Source: Lytechinus pictus
Taxonomy: Eukaryota > Echinodermata > Echinoidea > Temnopleuroida > Toxopneustidae
NCBI RefSeq assembly: GCF_037042905.1
Contig: NC_087253.1
Location: 20,725,001 to 20,789,000 of the forward strand
Reading direction: 5' to 3'
Length of the DNA stretch: 64,000 bases
Part shown: one piece after another, positions 35,060 to 48,900 of the stretch
Numbering within the stretch: position 1 is the stretch's first letter
Layout of the letters: each line of letters starts with the position of its first letter
Program-made: the position numbers and the translations under genes
The notes under the pieces: model-generated
The model's database searches: none
The model's input: the letters and a program-made list of their open reading frames with translations, nothing else
Told to the model about the DNA's origin: nothing

Positions 35060-36935
35060 CATCAAACCACACATGATTTATTTTCTATGAATTCAAAACC
35101 AAAATGGAATCCGACAACACAATTTTTTTTTCTCTACAAGATGAATTTTAATACAGAAAGAAGAAATAAATTTCATAAAACACCATATCTCCCTAAAAAC
35201 AGACATATTAAAACTAGCAAGATCACCATGCAAAAGAGTATGTTCTACATAATTACATAACTTGTATGCTATCCTGTGTCACTACATACATAATCATGAA
35301 AACCAATGCTCTCGTATCAAACATTCATTACAAATTAAAAAGCTGTGAAAAAAGTGTAAAAATTACCCAGGAGAAAGACTGAAATTGAAGTCATTCCGCA
35401 AAAAATTGCATGATTTTCATACCTCTAGTAAAAATATCTCAGGAAAAGTTTTACTTTTTCCGCTATTACCGTCATTAGCATGAATCAATCATATATGAAC
35501 AAGTCCGTATAGAATAACATCATTATATTTTTCTACACTGATCATTGTACTAAAACATGGTGTGATACTCAAATTGGCAACTATACATAAAAGACGACTA
35601 AATTCTACCTTCACCACAATGATACATTCAGCATAGTCAATAAAATTTATACAAAAAATACAGCCTCTTAAAAATCTGTGTACGGTAGTCAGCTTTTAAA
35701 TGTTGAAAGAGTCTAATTCTCTAACCCGTCTACAAGAAACTACCAAAAGGCAAGTTTTAGTCCGATCCCTGAAAGTATTCTAAAATATCAGCCTCGTTTC
35801 ATTGCATTTTCAGGCTAAAAAGTAGAGTGAGTCGTTGTGAATCTATTCAATACAGGAAGAAAAGGGGGGAAACTCTGAGAAAGTATCTTTGCATACACTG
35901 GAAATATTGGTGAATATTTCAAGCCGGTTGTTAAGTACAATTCTGAAAAAAAGTGAAGTAGCTTCACATTCATCCCCAAATAACAAATTTGTAAATATTT
36001 ACAATGTTTAGCTCCAGCATACCTACTGCAATTATCTTCTCTTATGAAAATATGTTTTTGCCAAATACCAAATTAATTGTGTCACTTTTGTTTATCTCTC
36101 TTCAGAGTTTCGTTAACATTGTTTAATCATTTAATTAGACTGCCCAACAACTTTGCAATCGTGGTAAGAAAAAATGTGACAATTTTTTTGTATAAAAAGG
36201 ATAAATTGTTTTCGATATCAATTCGAGAATTAAAATCTACAAAATAATATTGCCTTTTGTTCGACCCAGCAATGATGTGAGGTAAAAAAAAGAAGTAGTT
36301 TGCTTCTAGAAGGAAGACGAAAAATTCAGTATGAAAAAATAGATTGTTGGTAGAAGAATAAATTGAAAGAAGATAAAGTTAACATTTTAGAAAAGGCAGT
36401 TTTTCAAGAGTTCACTATATCCTAGTTAAGGTAACTAGGTCAAAGGTGAAACGTCACAGGTGAAATGTCACAATGGTGAATGTATACAATGGAATGCTAC
36501 TGGTATGCCCTTGACATGACTTTCAGACAACGATCACATGGTCACCATATGATGATCATATGATCCCCATGGCGATCACATGATCACCGAATGGCAATCA
36601 CATGTTCACCCCATGGTGATCACGTGATCACCTTATGGCAGTAGCATGCTAGGCATATGACATTCATCGCATTCAAATCGTAAAAATCACAGCAACAAAG
36701 TTCAACATTCATTGAAAATCAAAATTAACATGTACACAATTTAAAAGAAAATCTCCCAGCTTTCAATAACTTAAATATTATATCTTGAGAAAATATTGGA
36801 ACCACTCATGGAAAAATTGTAACAAAAACCCCTCTGTCCCTTACATTATTTTGTGACACTGAATTTATTAAGTTAATTACAAATCATGCATAATTGATGT
36901 AACCATTTAAATATACTAAAGACCGGTACCCCATC
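35060..36935 (-). other. Probable 3' UTR and downstream flank of tetraspanin B
   Basis: About 1.9 kb of AT-rich, mostly non-repetitive DNA follows the exon 6c stop. An AATAAA on the - strand (TTTATT near 35078 on +) lies close to where repeats resume. This fits a long 3' UTR, but no transcript evidence is available here. Confidence 0.35.
36525..36640. repeat. Short array of GATCACATGATCACC-like palindromes
   Basis: About five degenerate units of roughly 20-22 bp, built on GATCAC-ATG-ATCACC with CANNTG cores (CACATG, CACGTG, CATATG, CCATGG). The array lies about 300 bp past the exon 6c stop, so it may be within the 3' UTR. Confidence 0.65.
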
Positions 36936-36998
36936 TTATGCCTTAGTTCCGTCTCTTATGGAGCAGTAGAGGCACATGGAGAACACCAGACCGAGGAT
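36936..36998 (-). CDS. Tetraspanin B alternative last exon 6c
   Basis: A CTTTTGTCAAACAG acceptor is followed in frame by ILGLVFSMCLYCSIRDGTKA and TAA. Of the three it is most like typical tetraspanin C-termini, with two cysteines at the TM4/tail boundary that could be palmitoylated. Confidence 0.8.
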   Translation of the reverse strand: MLGLVFSMCLYCSIRDGTKA

Positions 36999-39900
36999 CT
37001 GTTTGACAAAAGAGAAAGGAACGGAAACATTCTGGTCAGAATCATTCGAGGAGTTGGGGATCAAAGTATTCAAACTTATATTGAAATACCATCCAACTTA
37101 CAGGAAACTCTGCGTAAGTAGATTCGCTTTGAACCACAGAAATTTGTTAGGCTTAAATGTCAAGTCCACCCCTGAAAAACGTTAGATTTATATGGAAAAA
37201 AATCAATCAAGCATAACCACTGAAAATTTCATCAAAATTGGATGTAAAATAAGAAAGTCATGACACCTTCAAGTTTCGCTTATTTTTCACAAAACAGTTA
37301 TTTGCACAACTCAGTGACATGCAAATGAAAGTCAATGATGCCTTTTGTTTTTTATTGTTTGAAAACTTTGAATTCTACAATATTTCAATTTTTACAGATT
37401 TTACATAAAATGTTAGAACAATGGTAATTCCACATGTTCATGGAGAAATACAACTTTGTTTCACAGGACGATGAGGAAACAATTAGAATATTTCATATAA
37501 GTGGGTGACGTCACCAGTCCTCTCATTTGCATACCGACCGGGATGTGCAAATAACTGTTTTGTCAAATTAAGTGAACCCTAAAAATGTCATAACTTTCCT
37601 ATATTACACTCGATTTTGATGAAATTTTCTGTCTTATGCTTCTTGGATTTTTCTCTTTTCATTCAAATCACCTTTTTGTTGGGATGGACTTGTCCTTTAA
37701 ATGAAATTCAACTCAGATTTTATTAATATATGCTTTGCATATTCTGGTTTGAAATAATACTTCCGAGTCAAGAGAATATTTTGGTTGTGGAAGTTCAACT
37801 TATGCAGAGAGTACTGTATTTGCTTTCAGTAATATTGATTGGCATGCTCAAATGAAAAAGATCTCTCTTTTTTAATATGCTGTATTGCAAAAGAAGAAAT
37901 TAAGACATGCTGAAGACTGGGTCATATGAATGAAGGCACCTGGAATCTAAAAAGAAAAGAAACATTTGACGAAAATTCATGAATAGTAATTAATGGCAGG
38001 CAAACAAATCATGCTGTGGTTTCAAAATGGCAATGAAACATATGATTAACTTTCCTCTGTGAAATCTTTTTCCCCATCCTAATCTCCAGTTTTTTCCCTA
38101 ACTACTACCACCACTCCTTCTCTTCCTTCCCCTTCTTCTTCTTCTTCCCCTCCTCCTCCTTCTTCTTCTTCTTCTTCTTCGTCTTCTTCTTCTTCTTCTT
38201 CTCCTCCTCCTCTCCTTCTTCTTCTTCTTCGTCGTCTTCCTCTTCTTCTCCTCCTCCTCTTCATTCTTCTTCTTCTTTAATCCAGATGTTTTTAACATGG
38301 AACTGAATTAACTATATTCATAAGCAATATCTTCAACTAATAAGGTTTGCATTCAATCCTGTCAACAGCCAAAATTCTAGTCTACAAAAAAAAATATGTA
38401 TTAAAATTTCAGCTGACAAGTATTAACAATTCTGAATCTAATAATCATGATCTAAATGGTTCTCAATAGGTGAAAAACTTACAGATTTTGTTTAAAAGCA
38501 CCTGTAATAGTACTGACATGCCTTCCTTTAACAAAAATCTTATCAGCATTTCTGTTATTTGTAATAATCTAACCCTCATGCTAACATGTAAACCCTACAT
38601 GTTGGCTCAGGCAGATGGGGGAAAATGTAAACAAAAAAAAAGATAACAGATCAATAAACAAAGAAACAAGAAAACTCAAACAAGGTGCATTAGTCTCTAC
38701 ACAAGATCCTCTCTGGAATATCATCAAAGACTAAACAGATAGACTATACATGCAGGAAGACATACAACAAATCATGCACAGTCCTTTGGCTCAATGCATT
38801 CGCTCTAACAGGGGTGCTTCAATCACTCTCTAAGGAGGGGCATTTTTCACATACACAGACTAATTTTTTGCTGGGTTGGCACTGCCATTTTATGGTAAGC
38901 ACTCAAGATAAATCTACTCATTCCCCTCTGAGCTGAATGTAGAGGAGCAGCGAAAAGACCATTCCAAATATCTGCAGGGGTGAAATATAAACAGGGGTGT
39001 AGGGTGCAGGGGAAAATAAATCACAATAAAACCTGAAACAAGTTGACTTTACAATCAACCCGATCAACCGGCCAAGACCAAATACGGTCACTAAAGCAAA
39101 ATCTTCCACTACTCGTACATTTTCTAATTTTCTACGAATAACTAAAAGGGCATGGTGGGAAGGCTTGGCAATCGGCAAAAAATAGGAGAGAGCTTAGGGG
39201 AGGGTTGTCAAGTCAATTACTTTGTTTGCACTTGTTTTGTTTAAGGTAGTCGATTGGACTGCCGCTGCATGCAGGGAAGTTACCCCTTTGTTGCAAGATA
39301 AAGTATCATAGACAGGATCATTCCAAATATCTGTAGGGGGTTGAAAATATATTTACATGAGAAAATTCCTTAATCTTTCTTCAGTAACACACTGAAGTAC
39401 GTGATTAGCCAATTTGATTTGGCTACTGCCATTTCTTTGTATACATAAATATGTGCACTGTTAAACGTTATGAAAGGATAATTAGAAGGGAGCTTAATTT
39501 TTCTTTGTAATCTTTTGAAACATACTATGTTTGTGTGAAGACATTGAAAAAATCACTGTTCCTGGTTTTCAAACAGGAGCGGTAATGATTCACCGATACA
39601 AAAGATAGTCAGCACAGTGCACACTCAGACCCTAATGTGCATGTTAATCAATCAGTGTGCCTTTACACAAGGCCTAACTTGAAGCAATCATTGAGCAGCT
39701 ACAGTACAAGATCCCAATATTGTTATAGTCTGATAGTTAGACAGCTATTGAATTTTCGGACCTGCATTCTTTAACGATATGAACTATACGCTCAACTATC
39801 TGGTAGCGTATATTTGGCATGCGTGCAAATAACATAAGGAACATGTGTCAGGGGGGGGGGGGGGTGTCTTATAAAAAAAGTTGCTGTAGTGATCACTCCT

Positions 39901-42900
39901 GAATCATTAAAACCAATATACAATGGGTGATTTCAAGTCCGGTGTTGGCCTTGGTGTTGGTGTTAGTGTTGAAATTTGGTGTTGGTGTTAGTGTTGAAAT
40001 TTGGTTTGCTTCCCCTAGCTCCAAAACTAATTCAGATTTTGGAAAACTTATCCAGATCACATTATTGACATCTCAACAACCAGTGAGTGACTTTTCAGGA
40101 CCATCTTCATGTTATTTTTGGTGTTATAATCGTGTAAAAATTGACCTAACACCAACACCAAAAGGTCAACACTGAACTTGAAATCACCCAATGTAGGTTT
40201 GCAATACTACTTCACAAAAATGCAATGCACAATTTTTACACCGACTGAAAGGGGGGACTTTGAAGAAGACTACACAAAAGACAATACACATATACACTAA
40301 CTGGAAAAGTGGAGACTGCAAGATAGACTATACACAACATGACATCAGTTATCACAAGAACATCAAGACTGACATATGAGCAATAAGACGTAATCAAAAG
40401 TTGGATTAAATAAAGAGTTAAAATAACAATCAAACAACAACGGTCACAAAAAGTGAGGATTTTCAATCTCATATACATATATCAGGACATAACACAGCTC
40501 TGTGATGTCAGACATAACTGAATTTAATAAAGTAAGTGAAATGAATATCATACTTCAATACAATGACACGTTGAGACAGTCATTTTAGAAAATAAGTTAT
40601 TTGCAGTTAATTACAAAATTACACAAAGGAATATGGTTAAAGACTAGTCGTTATCATTGCGAATGTTAATGATTTGATCAAAAAGGCTGGTGCCAATTCT
40701 ATCCAAATGATAATTAGTGGTCAGAATGGACTTGAAAATTTGAAAAAACTTGACTTTGGATTTTTTTTTTCTATTTGTTAATTGGGGGGGGGGGGAGATT
40801 TTAGTTACATGTAGGTTCGTATTTTACCTGAATAAGACCGAATGCAATTCCAATGGCACCAACAATGTAGATGTTATCGCGGAGCTTCATCGTGAGTTTT
40901 CCTTGGCAACCCTACAATGATCAAACATAGAAGAAAAATGCAACAAAAGGGGTAAACAAAAGCAATGCATCAGATAGTCACAATTGACATGTCATATTTA
41001 CCATGTCTATATTAGATAATTTATTTTGTAAATCAAGGTCATGCAAGTGGGTACCTCACAACATTCTTAGAATGTGGAAGATAATTTCAACTAATGCCCT
41101 TCTCCGAGATAAATAGTTTCAAATAACTCCCTGATCGATTGGTGCATACTAAGACTTATCACATGATTATCTTTTGCAAATTGTTACACAACATTCTTAG
41201 CATGTGGAATATAATTTCAGCTAATGCTCTCCTCTAAAAGAATAGTTTTTACCAACCCCTAATCAAATGGATCATACTGACATTTATCACATTATTATTT
41301 TTGACCATTATTATTTAGACACTGGGGACAGGAACATTCTTTGCGTGGGGGAATATAGCTTCAACTAATGTTTTTTTCTTAGATGAATAGTTCTTACTAA
41401 CTCCCCTGTGAAATACATCCTTATAAATATCAACTTATGCCCTTCTCCAAGATGAATAGTTTTTACTATTGAATTGAGCAAACTAAGACCTTATCCCATG
41501 ACTGTCTTTGGTCAAATTGTAAAACAACAATATTATAATATTATACAAATAGCAAAGGGCATGAGTGCAAGATTTCGCATGAGGTGAAAGAAAGATGCTC
41601 TATTCAACAAGGCGTTAGCCGAGTTGAATAGAGCGTTTCTTTCTTTCACCTCATGCAAAATCTCGCACCATTGCACGAATATGAATATTCGCTATTTGTG
41701 TTGTACAACACCTCGGAATCTAGCGAAAACATGAAGAAAAAAAAGAGTTTTTCCCTGCAGTAATCTATGAAAAGGGAGCAAAAATATTGAAAGCGAAATG
41801 CAAAATCCCACAAGCGCACATGACCTTGGGCAGCATGGCGCATTTAGCCAGCAGGCTATATGCGTACTGCACCTTCATTTTTACTGAGCGCAATGAATAA
41901 AATCGTGACGTCACCTCCTAAAGCCGTGCAACGGTACATTTTGGATGGTACGTCGTGTGTGCAACGGTACGAATGTTTGACATTTAGTCTCCCATTTGCT
42001 TGTGTACAACAAGCTAAGTAGGCGTTGTACAACAACTAATGGCCTCCAAGATGCATAGTTTTTACTATCACCCTAATTGATTAATTCACAGAATAGAGCA
42101 CTTACCACATCCCATGGCATAGCACCAGTCATTGTTGCACAGTTCTCTTCGAACCCATCCTTACAACACGAGTCTGGATATCTTCCTGTCAGCGTGGCGT
42201 TGGAAGTCAACCAGTCTGAGGATCCGTTGACACCGCAACATTTCAGCTGAAAAATATGAGAAAAGATTCTTAAAATACACATAATAGAAGGTTTACATAA
42301 TATGATGACTTTTGAGTGTAAATTTAGTGATATGATAATGTGGCTGTGTATAACTTCCTATGGGTATTCCGAAGTCAGAAGGTTAACCCATTGACTGTTG
42401 GAACAGGGCTTTCCCTGTACAAAGCCTATGGGAATTAAAGAATTCAATAGTCAACTCCAAATAGGTGATCCCTGTACAGAGCCTACGGGAATTAGAGATT
42501 TAAATAACCCATGCCTTGGTAAGATCATTGAGACATTTACATCTAAAAATACTTTAACCGCAATCTTTTTCTCACATAAGATTATTGAATGGCCCATGCC
42601 TTGCCTAGATAATTGAGACTCTATACAAACCATGATAAGATCACCATGACACTTACCCCTTACTTAAACCATACTGAACACCAATCTTTTATTTACACCA
42701 GATTGTAGGATATCCCATGCTATTTACGATTGAGACACTTCCACCTTTCATACACTTTACTCTACACCAAGTTCTACTCACATCTGATTGAAGAATACCC
42801 CATGGCTTGTTTTATGATTGAGACTTGTGTTGTGAGAATCCAGCATGAAAATCATCTAAACACTAACCCTTATCTTACACCTTACTTACACATACTTTAA

Positions 42901-45900
42901 TCTGATTGATGCATATCTCATGCCCTGGTATGTGACTGAGACTTGCTGCATTGTGAGACACCAGCAGTAAGATTGAGACACTACACCACACTTTACAAGT
43001 TTACACTAATTTTATTCACATCTGACTGAAAGATATCCCATGCCTTGGTAAGTGACCAAGACTTGTTGGACTGTGAGAGTCCAGTGGTAAGATCATCAGG
43101 ACACTAACACCTAAATTACACCTTACTATACACCAATTTATACTTACATCTGACTAAAGGATATCCCATGCCTTGGGAAGTGACCGTGACTCGTTGTACT
43201 GTGAGAGTCCAGTGGTAAGGTCATCAGGACACTAACACCTAAATTACACCTTACTATACACCAATTTATACTTACATCTGACTGAAGGATATCCCATGCC
43301 TTGGTAAGTGACTGAGACTTGTTGTACTGTGAGAGTCCAGCGGTAAGATCCTTGATGACAAACTCTTCAACCCTGTTCCTGTATGTGAAGGCAAGGGCAC
43401 CAGCAGCGATTTCCAGGATGAGGATGAGTAGGAGCAAGAAGAAGAACTGAAAAGCAAAGATGGAGAAAAAAAGAAGAATTGAAAATGAAGGCAAGGAACA
43501 TAACAACAGGAAAACCTGTCTATGGGGAAAAACTTTTGTTAACAGCCCAAAATTGTCTCCCATTATAGACCTTGTCTGGAAAGGCCATCTGTCTCCAGTG
43601 GTCACTTCTTTTACGTTATCCTTAGACAGGGTTGAACCCCCAGGTAAAACCAAAATATTGATATTTGATCTGAAATTCATTGAATAGTACCAGAATTTCC
43701 ACCTTCAACTTCAAAGTTCTATGTGAGAGATAATTTGGCATTTCACTCATGGCTTGTGGAGAAATTTTAGTGCATTTCTGAGGAAGGGGGGGGGGGGGTG
43801 GTCCAGCCAAAAATTGATTGAAAAAAGATTTTTCATATGCTATTGGATTCGACCTGTTTCCTTTTCAAACTTTTAGAATCATGAACTTTAGTAGTCAACA
43901 GGTTAACTGTTCAATTTTTTAAAAAGGTGAACCCAAAACAATGTCTGTGAGAGTCACAAACAGAAAAACCATCTCTGACTAGAGCCAGAGATCCCTAAAC
44001 AACGCCTATGAAAATTCCAGAATCAGAAGTCAACGGGTAATAACCCTCTGCCTACAGGAGCGAAGTGGTCCCTGTACAAAGCCTATGGGAATTACAGAAC
44101 TCAGTAGACAACAGGTTAACCCATCACCTACTGGAACCAGGTGATCCCCATACAAAGCCCATGGGAATTACAGGACTCAGCAGTCAATTGATTAACCCAT
44201 TGCCTACTGGAATCGAGTGATCCCTGAACAAAGCCAACAGGAAGTACAGATTTCAGACGTCAAATAAACCCTTTAGCTTTAGAACCTACTTGTCCCTGAT
44301 TCAGAATTCAATTCGGTTTATTATATATGAATTAAGACATTGTAATAACAGTCCGAAGACAGTCTGACACATACAAAGTGAACAGGAAAAATACAAAGCT
44401 TATGGGCATTGCAGAAATCGGTAGTTTGGCAATGGGTTAAGCCATTGCCTCCAGGAACTGGGTGATCCTTATACAAAGCCTATGGAAATTACAAACTGAA
44501 GTACTCAACGGGTTAACTTACGATGAGAAGCATGCATGGGCTTTCCTTGATGGCACCGCAGCATCCGAGGAACCCAACGACGAGGACGATGACACCGCAT
44601 GCGATCAGGAGATTGCCTGCGCTGAGGTACGGTAAGCTGGGGAGGATCTGAGCGAAGTCTCCGTCGACGACGTTGACGTAGATACCGACAGCGAGCACAA
44701 CGATACCAGCGACCTGGATGAAGAGAAAAGAACTGTTGAGTTAAGGAGGCTGAAAAAATGTATCGTATCTATTTCATTTGATTCTGCATCTTAGATAAAA
44801 AATGGTCTAAATGAAGAAAGTGGCTCACCAATGAACAAGTGTTATATAAAGTCATATATGTTTCTACAACTTCAACCAAAAAAGAATATCTATTTGTCTT
44901 GTGAAGACAGTACCTTCTCCGATGAGCAAGTGGTACATGTTTTTAAAGGGGCAGCGAACTAACCGACACTGTGAGTGGTTTTTATTGGATGTGAGTTATG
45001 AATAGCTAGTCTTAAAATAAACCTTTTGATAATCAAAACTATACAAATAGCGAATAGACATGAGTGCAATGGTGCGAGATTTTGCATGAGGTGAAAAAAG
45101 GATGCTCTATTCAACGAGGCGCTAGCAGAATTGAATAGAGCATTTCTTTCTTTCACCAAATGCGAAATCTCGCACCATTGCATGAATATGAATATTCGCT
45201 ATTTGTGTTGTACAACGCCTCGGAATCTAGCGAAAATATGAAAAAAAGAGTTATTCCCTGCAGTGATCTATGAAAAGGGAGCAAAAATATTGAAAGCAAA
45301 ATCCCACAAGCGCACATGACCTTTGGCAGCATTGCACATTTAGCCAGCAGGCTATACGCGCATTGAGCGCAATGAATTAAATTGTATTGTGACGTCACCT
45401 CCTTAAGCCGTGCAACGGTACATTTTGGATGGTACGTCTTTGTGTGCAACGGTACGAATGTTTGACATTCAGCCTCCCATTTGCTCGCGTACAAGCTAAA
45501 TAGGCATTGTACAATCTAGACTATTATTGACAATCTATCAATAACACAGTGAAAAGCTTATTTCTGGTATTGTCTTTGTACAGAGAAACTAAATAGTTTT
45601 GAGAGGAAAAGTAATTATTTATTAACTAGTTGGTAATTATTTGGATTTATAATTTATAATCAATATATAATATAATTTATAATTTAATTGTTAATTTTAG
45701 AATTATTTTGATTTATTTCATAGAGTATTGGATTAGCATGTTATTATTCAAGAGGGCCTTAATTATAAGAATTCACTACTCAGAATGTTGCATTGTGGGT
45801 TAGAAACCTGGCCAGATTTGAATAGTTAAGGACTGGATGTGGTACCATACAAAGCTGTTGGCTCATATTTGCTTTAAAATAGTTGCCATGCATTATTGAA

Positions 45901-48900
45901 TTATTGGATTGATGGTGGGTAACTAGGAAAATTGGATAAATGCAGAGAAGAACTACCAATTATCAAAACAGAACCATACTACACAGCGCAGGCAGGCCGT
46001 GGAAGAAGAAGCCACACAGTATTGGCCTGTCTTGTAAATCATGTAGGCCTACATGTAATCAACAGCTCTGTGTTGAAAACATGAACAGCGCCACCTCTTG
46101 AACAAACCTGAATAGTTTACCATTGATTTATCTTCTTCTACCTCTTTATCTATTTTTGTTTTTCCCTTTGTGGAATGCAATAAGAGTTTTGACATAACCT
46201 GAGTGCATAAATTACCTTTTTTATACATAAACACGATTTCTGAACTGGCTTATTCATTATTTCTTTTTCCTTGTTGATAAATTTGTTTGTTTATATTATA
46301 TTTAAGAATATGACACAATTTTGATGTCACCTTTAAGATCTAATGTTGCAGTCACATTACCCTTACAGCAACCGCACAAAAACAGCCGTTTTATTTATTA
46401 TTATTCAAACCACCTATAGGTAGCTGGTACAAAAAAGGGTAAAAGGGCTGTTTTCAACTTGCGATACGGCCGCCGTAGGGGAAATGTGAATGATCATTAG
46501 CAATGGCAGGGCAATTAGTGATCAAGCTTAAAGGTCAAGTCCACCTCAGAAAAATGTTGATTTGAATCAATAGAGAAAAATCAGACAAGCACAATGCTGA
46601 AAATTTCATCAAAATCGGATGTAAAATAAGAAAGTTATGACATTTCAAAGTTTCGCTTATTTTTAACAAAATAGTTATATGAACGAGCCAGTTTCATCCA
46701 AATGAGAGAGTCGATGATGTCACTCACTCACTATTTCTTTTGTTTTTTATTGTTTGAATTATACAATATTTCAATTTTTGCGAATTTGACGATTAGGACC
46801 TCCTTGCCTGAAGCACAAAATGTTAAAATAATGGAATTCCACATGTTCAGGGAGGAATGGAACTTCATTTCACATGACAATGATGAGAAAATCAAAATAT
46901 TTCATATTTCATATAATAAAATACAAAAGAAATAGTGAGTGAGTGATGTCATCAGTTCCCTCATTTGCATACCGAACAGGATGTGCATATAACTATTTTG
47001 TGAAATTAAGCAAAATTTTAAAATGTCATAACTTTCTTATTTTACATCCGATTTTGATGAAATTTTCAGTGTTATACTTGTTGTATTTTTCTCTTTTTAT
47101 TCCAATCAACTTTTTGTTGGGGTGGACTTGTCCTTTAATTCGCATTAATCCAATGCCAAGGAAGTCCTACAAGAGTGGCATTAATACTGGACCTCTTACC
47201 ACCTGCTGACTAGGAAATCAAATGGCTTGTTTAGGACCTCTCTGCTTCCAGGGGTCTGTTTCATAAAACTAGTTATGATAACAAATTTCCCATAATAGTT
47301 AAAAGCTACTGAAATCCTTCAATCTGATTAGCTGATGGTAAATTTGTTAGAGAAATTGTGCATTTGTTGTTCGAACAAGTCTTCATGAAACCGGACCCAG
47401 ATCCTGGCTCTTATCTTAGAGTGTATCCAATGTACTTTTATTATGTCATCACTGTCCTGCCCTTGATATTATGACCCTCATATTGACTAATGGTCTAATT
47501 AGATCTTTAAAGCATGCCAGATGTGGCAGCAATGATGAAATGAGTAAGAGCAGAATCAAATAACATGACAATGACAACGCCAGTGTATTGAAAAAAGTAG
47601 GTCTGTCTACATGACTACAAAATAGTGGCAAACAATTCTAGAAGTTGTGATTGCCAAGAATTTAGAAAAATATACAGTGGTGCTTGAAATTTAGTTAACC
47701 CCACCACAAAATGCACTCCTTCATGCCGAGTGCCGAATGTAGACAACAATGCTACAATGTCGGGCAAACCCAGTGAAACAAACTTTATTGAATGTAATAT
47801 TTTATCACCTGACTTCACAATTAAATACAGGTATCTATGACATGGCAGACACTTGAACACTTTTATTTTCTGGAGCGGTTCACAAACTATTTAGCACCAC
47901 TGTACATGTATTTCCTGCAAGGTGTCTGATCTTTTCTAAACTTCTAAACAACACTGTACGTGTCCCACATATGCGCCATCTTTGTTGGTAATCTTCAGCA
48001 TGATCACTTCTGCTTAGATTTCAAGTTATCTTTTTTGGCAAATCTATCAATTTTAATTTTTTATACTATTATTACCTTCTTTACAAAGAAATATAATTGT
48101 TTTTCAGAGTTTTTTAAGAGATTCATCTCCAAAAAATTAATGTCCTTTGATATATTTTTTTTATAGATTAAAGAAAAAATTCAAGATAATGATTATGATA
48201 TCACAATTTCACAATGTTAGGTTGTAAAAGTACCAGATCTTGATCTACAATGATAAGATGACAATTAAATTGAATTTTATAGATTTTGTCGTGAAATCAT
48301 TTTATTAGTGTAAATGGCAAATTAACTTGACCTCAAGCCATATCCCTAATCCTTATCCCCACAGACGTCATCAAAACTAAATCACAACATTAATCTTAAA
48401 TCTTGAGAGAACAAAGGTAAAATCAATCATTGAATATGACCTTTTGAAATACAAAACATTTTTATTGTCTAAGTCTTAGATTTATTTTTGGTTCTCCCCC
48501 CCCCCCCATTCTCATTTGGTTAAGGTTTAGTTAGGTGTTTGTTTGTTATGTTTTTTTTTTTTTTTTTTTTTTCTCATTGAATTTGTAATTATATGATGTT
48601 TTTAATATTTCTTTAACTTTAAGTACAATTTTTGTTATGGGTTGGCCTCACACAAGGTTTCTTCCTTTTTGGTCATTACCTTCCTCACTTTCTTTAAATT
48701 TGATGTTCATTGTATTTACATTGTCTATTTTTTATGTATTTTTATCTTGATCTCTTGAGGAGAAATAAATGAAACTTGAAACTTGAACCTTGCCCTAAAA
48801 ACTAAGTAGTTTGGAAACGGTAAAATATTCTTTGAAACCTTGGTCCCGTAACACAAAGGTTAGCGATGATCGTATGCTTGATTTATACAATTGCTTGTGC

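Noticed and set aside
38079..38298. Arg/Glu-rich - strand frames
   Set aside because: They arise from the (CTT)n/(CTC)n tract between alternative exons 6b and 6c.
43144..43680. 178-codon - strand frame as a gene of its own
   Set aside because: Only 43276-43446 is coding (tetraspanin B exon 3). The rest is intron read-through into the duplicated array and the preceding intron.
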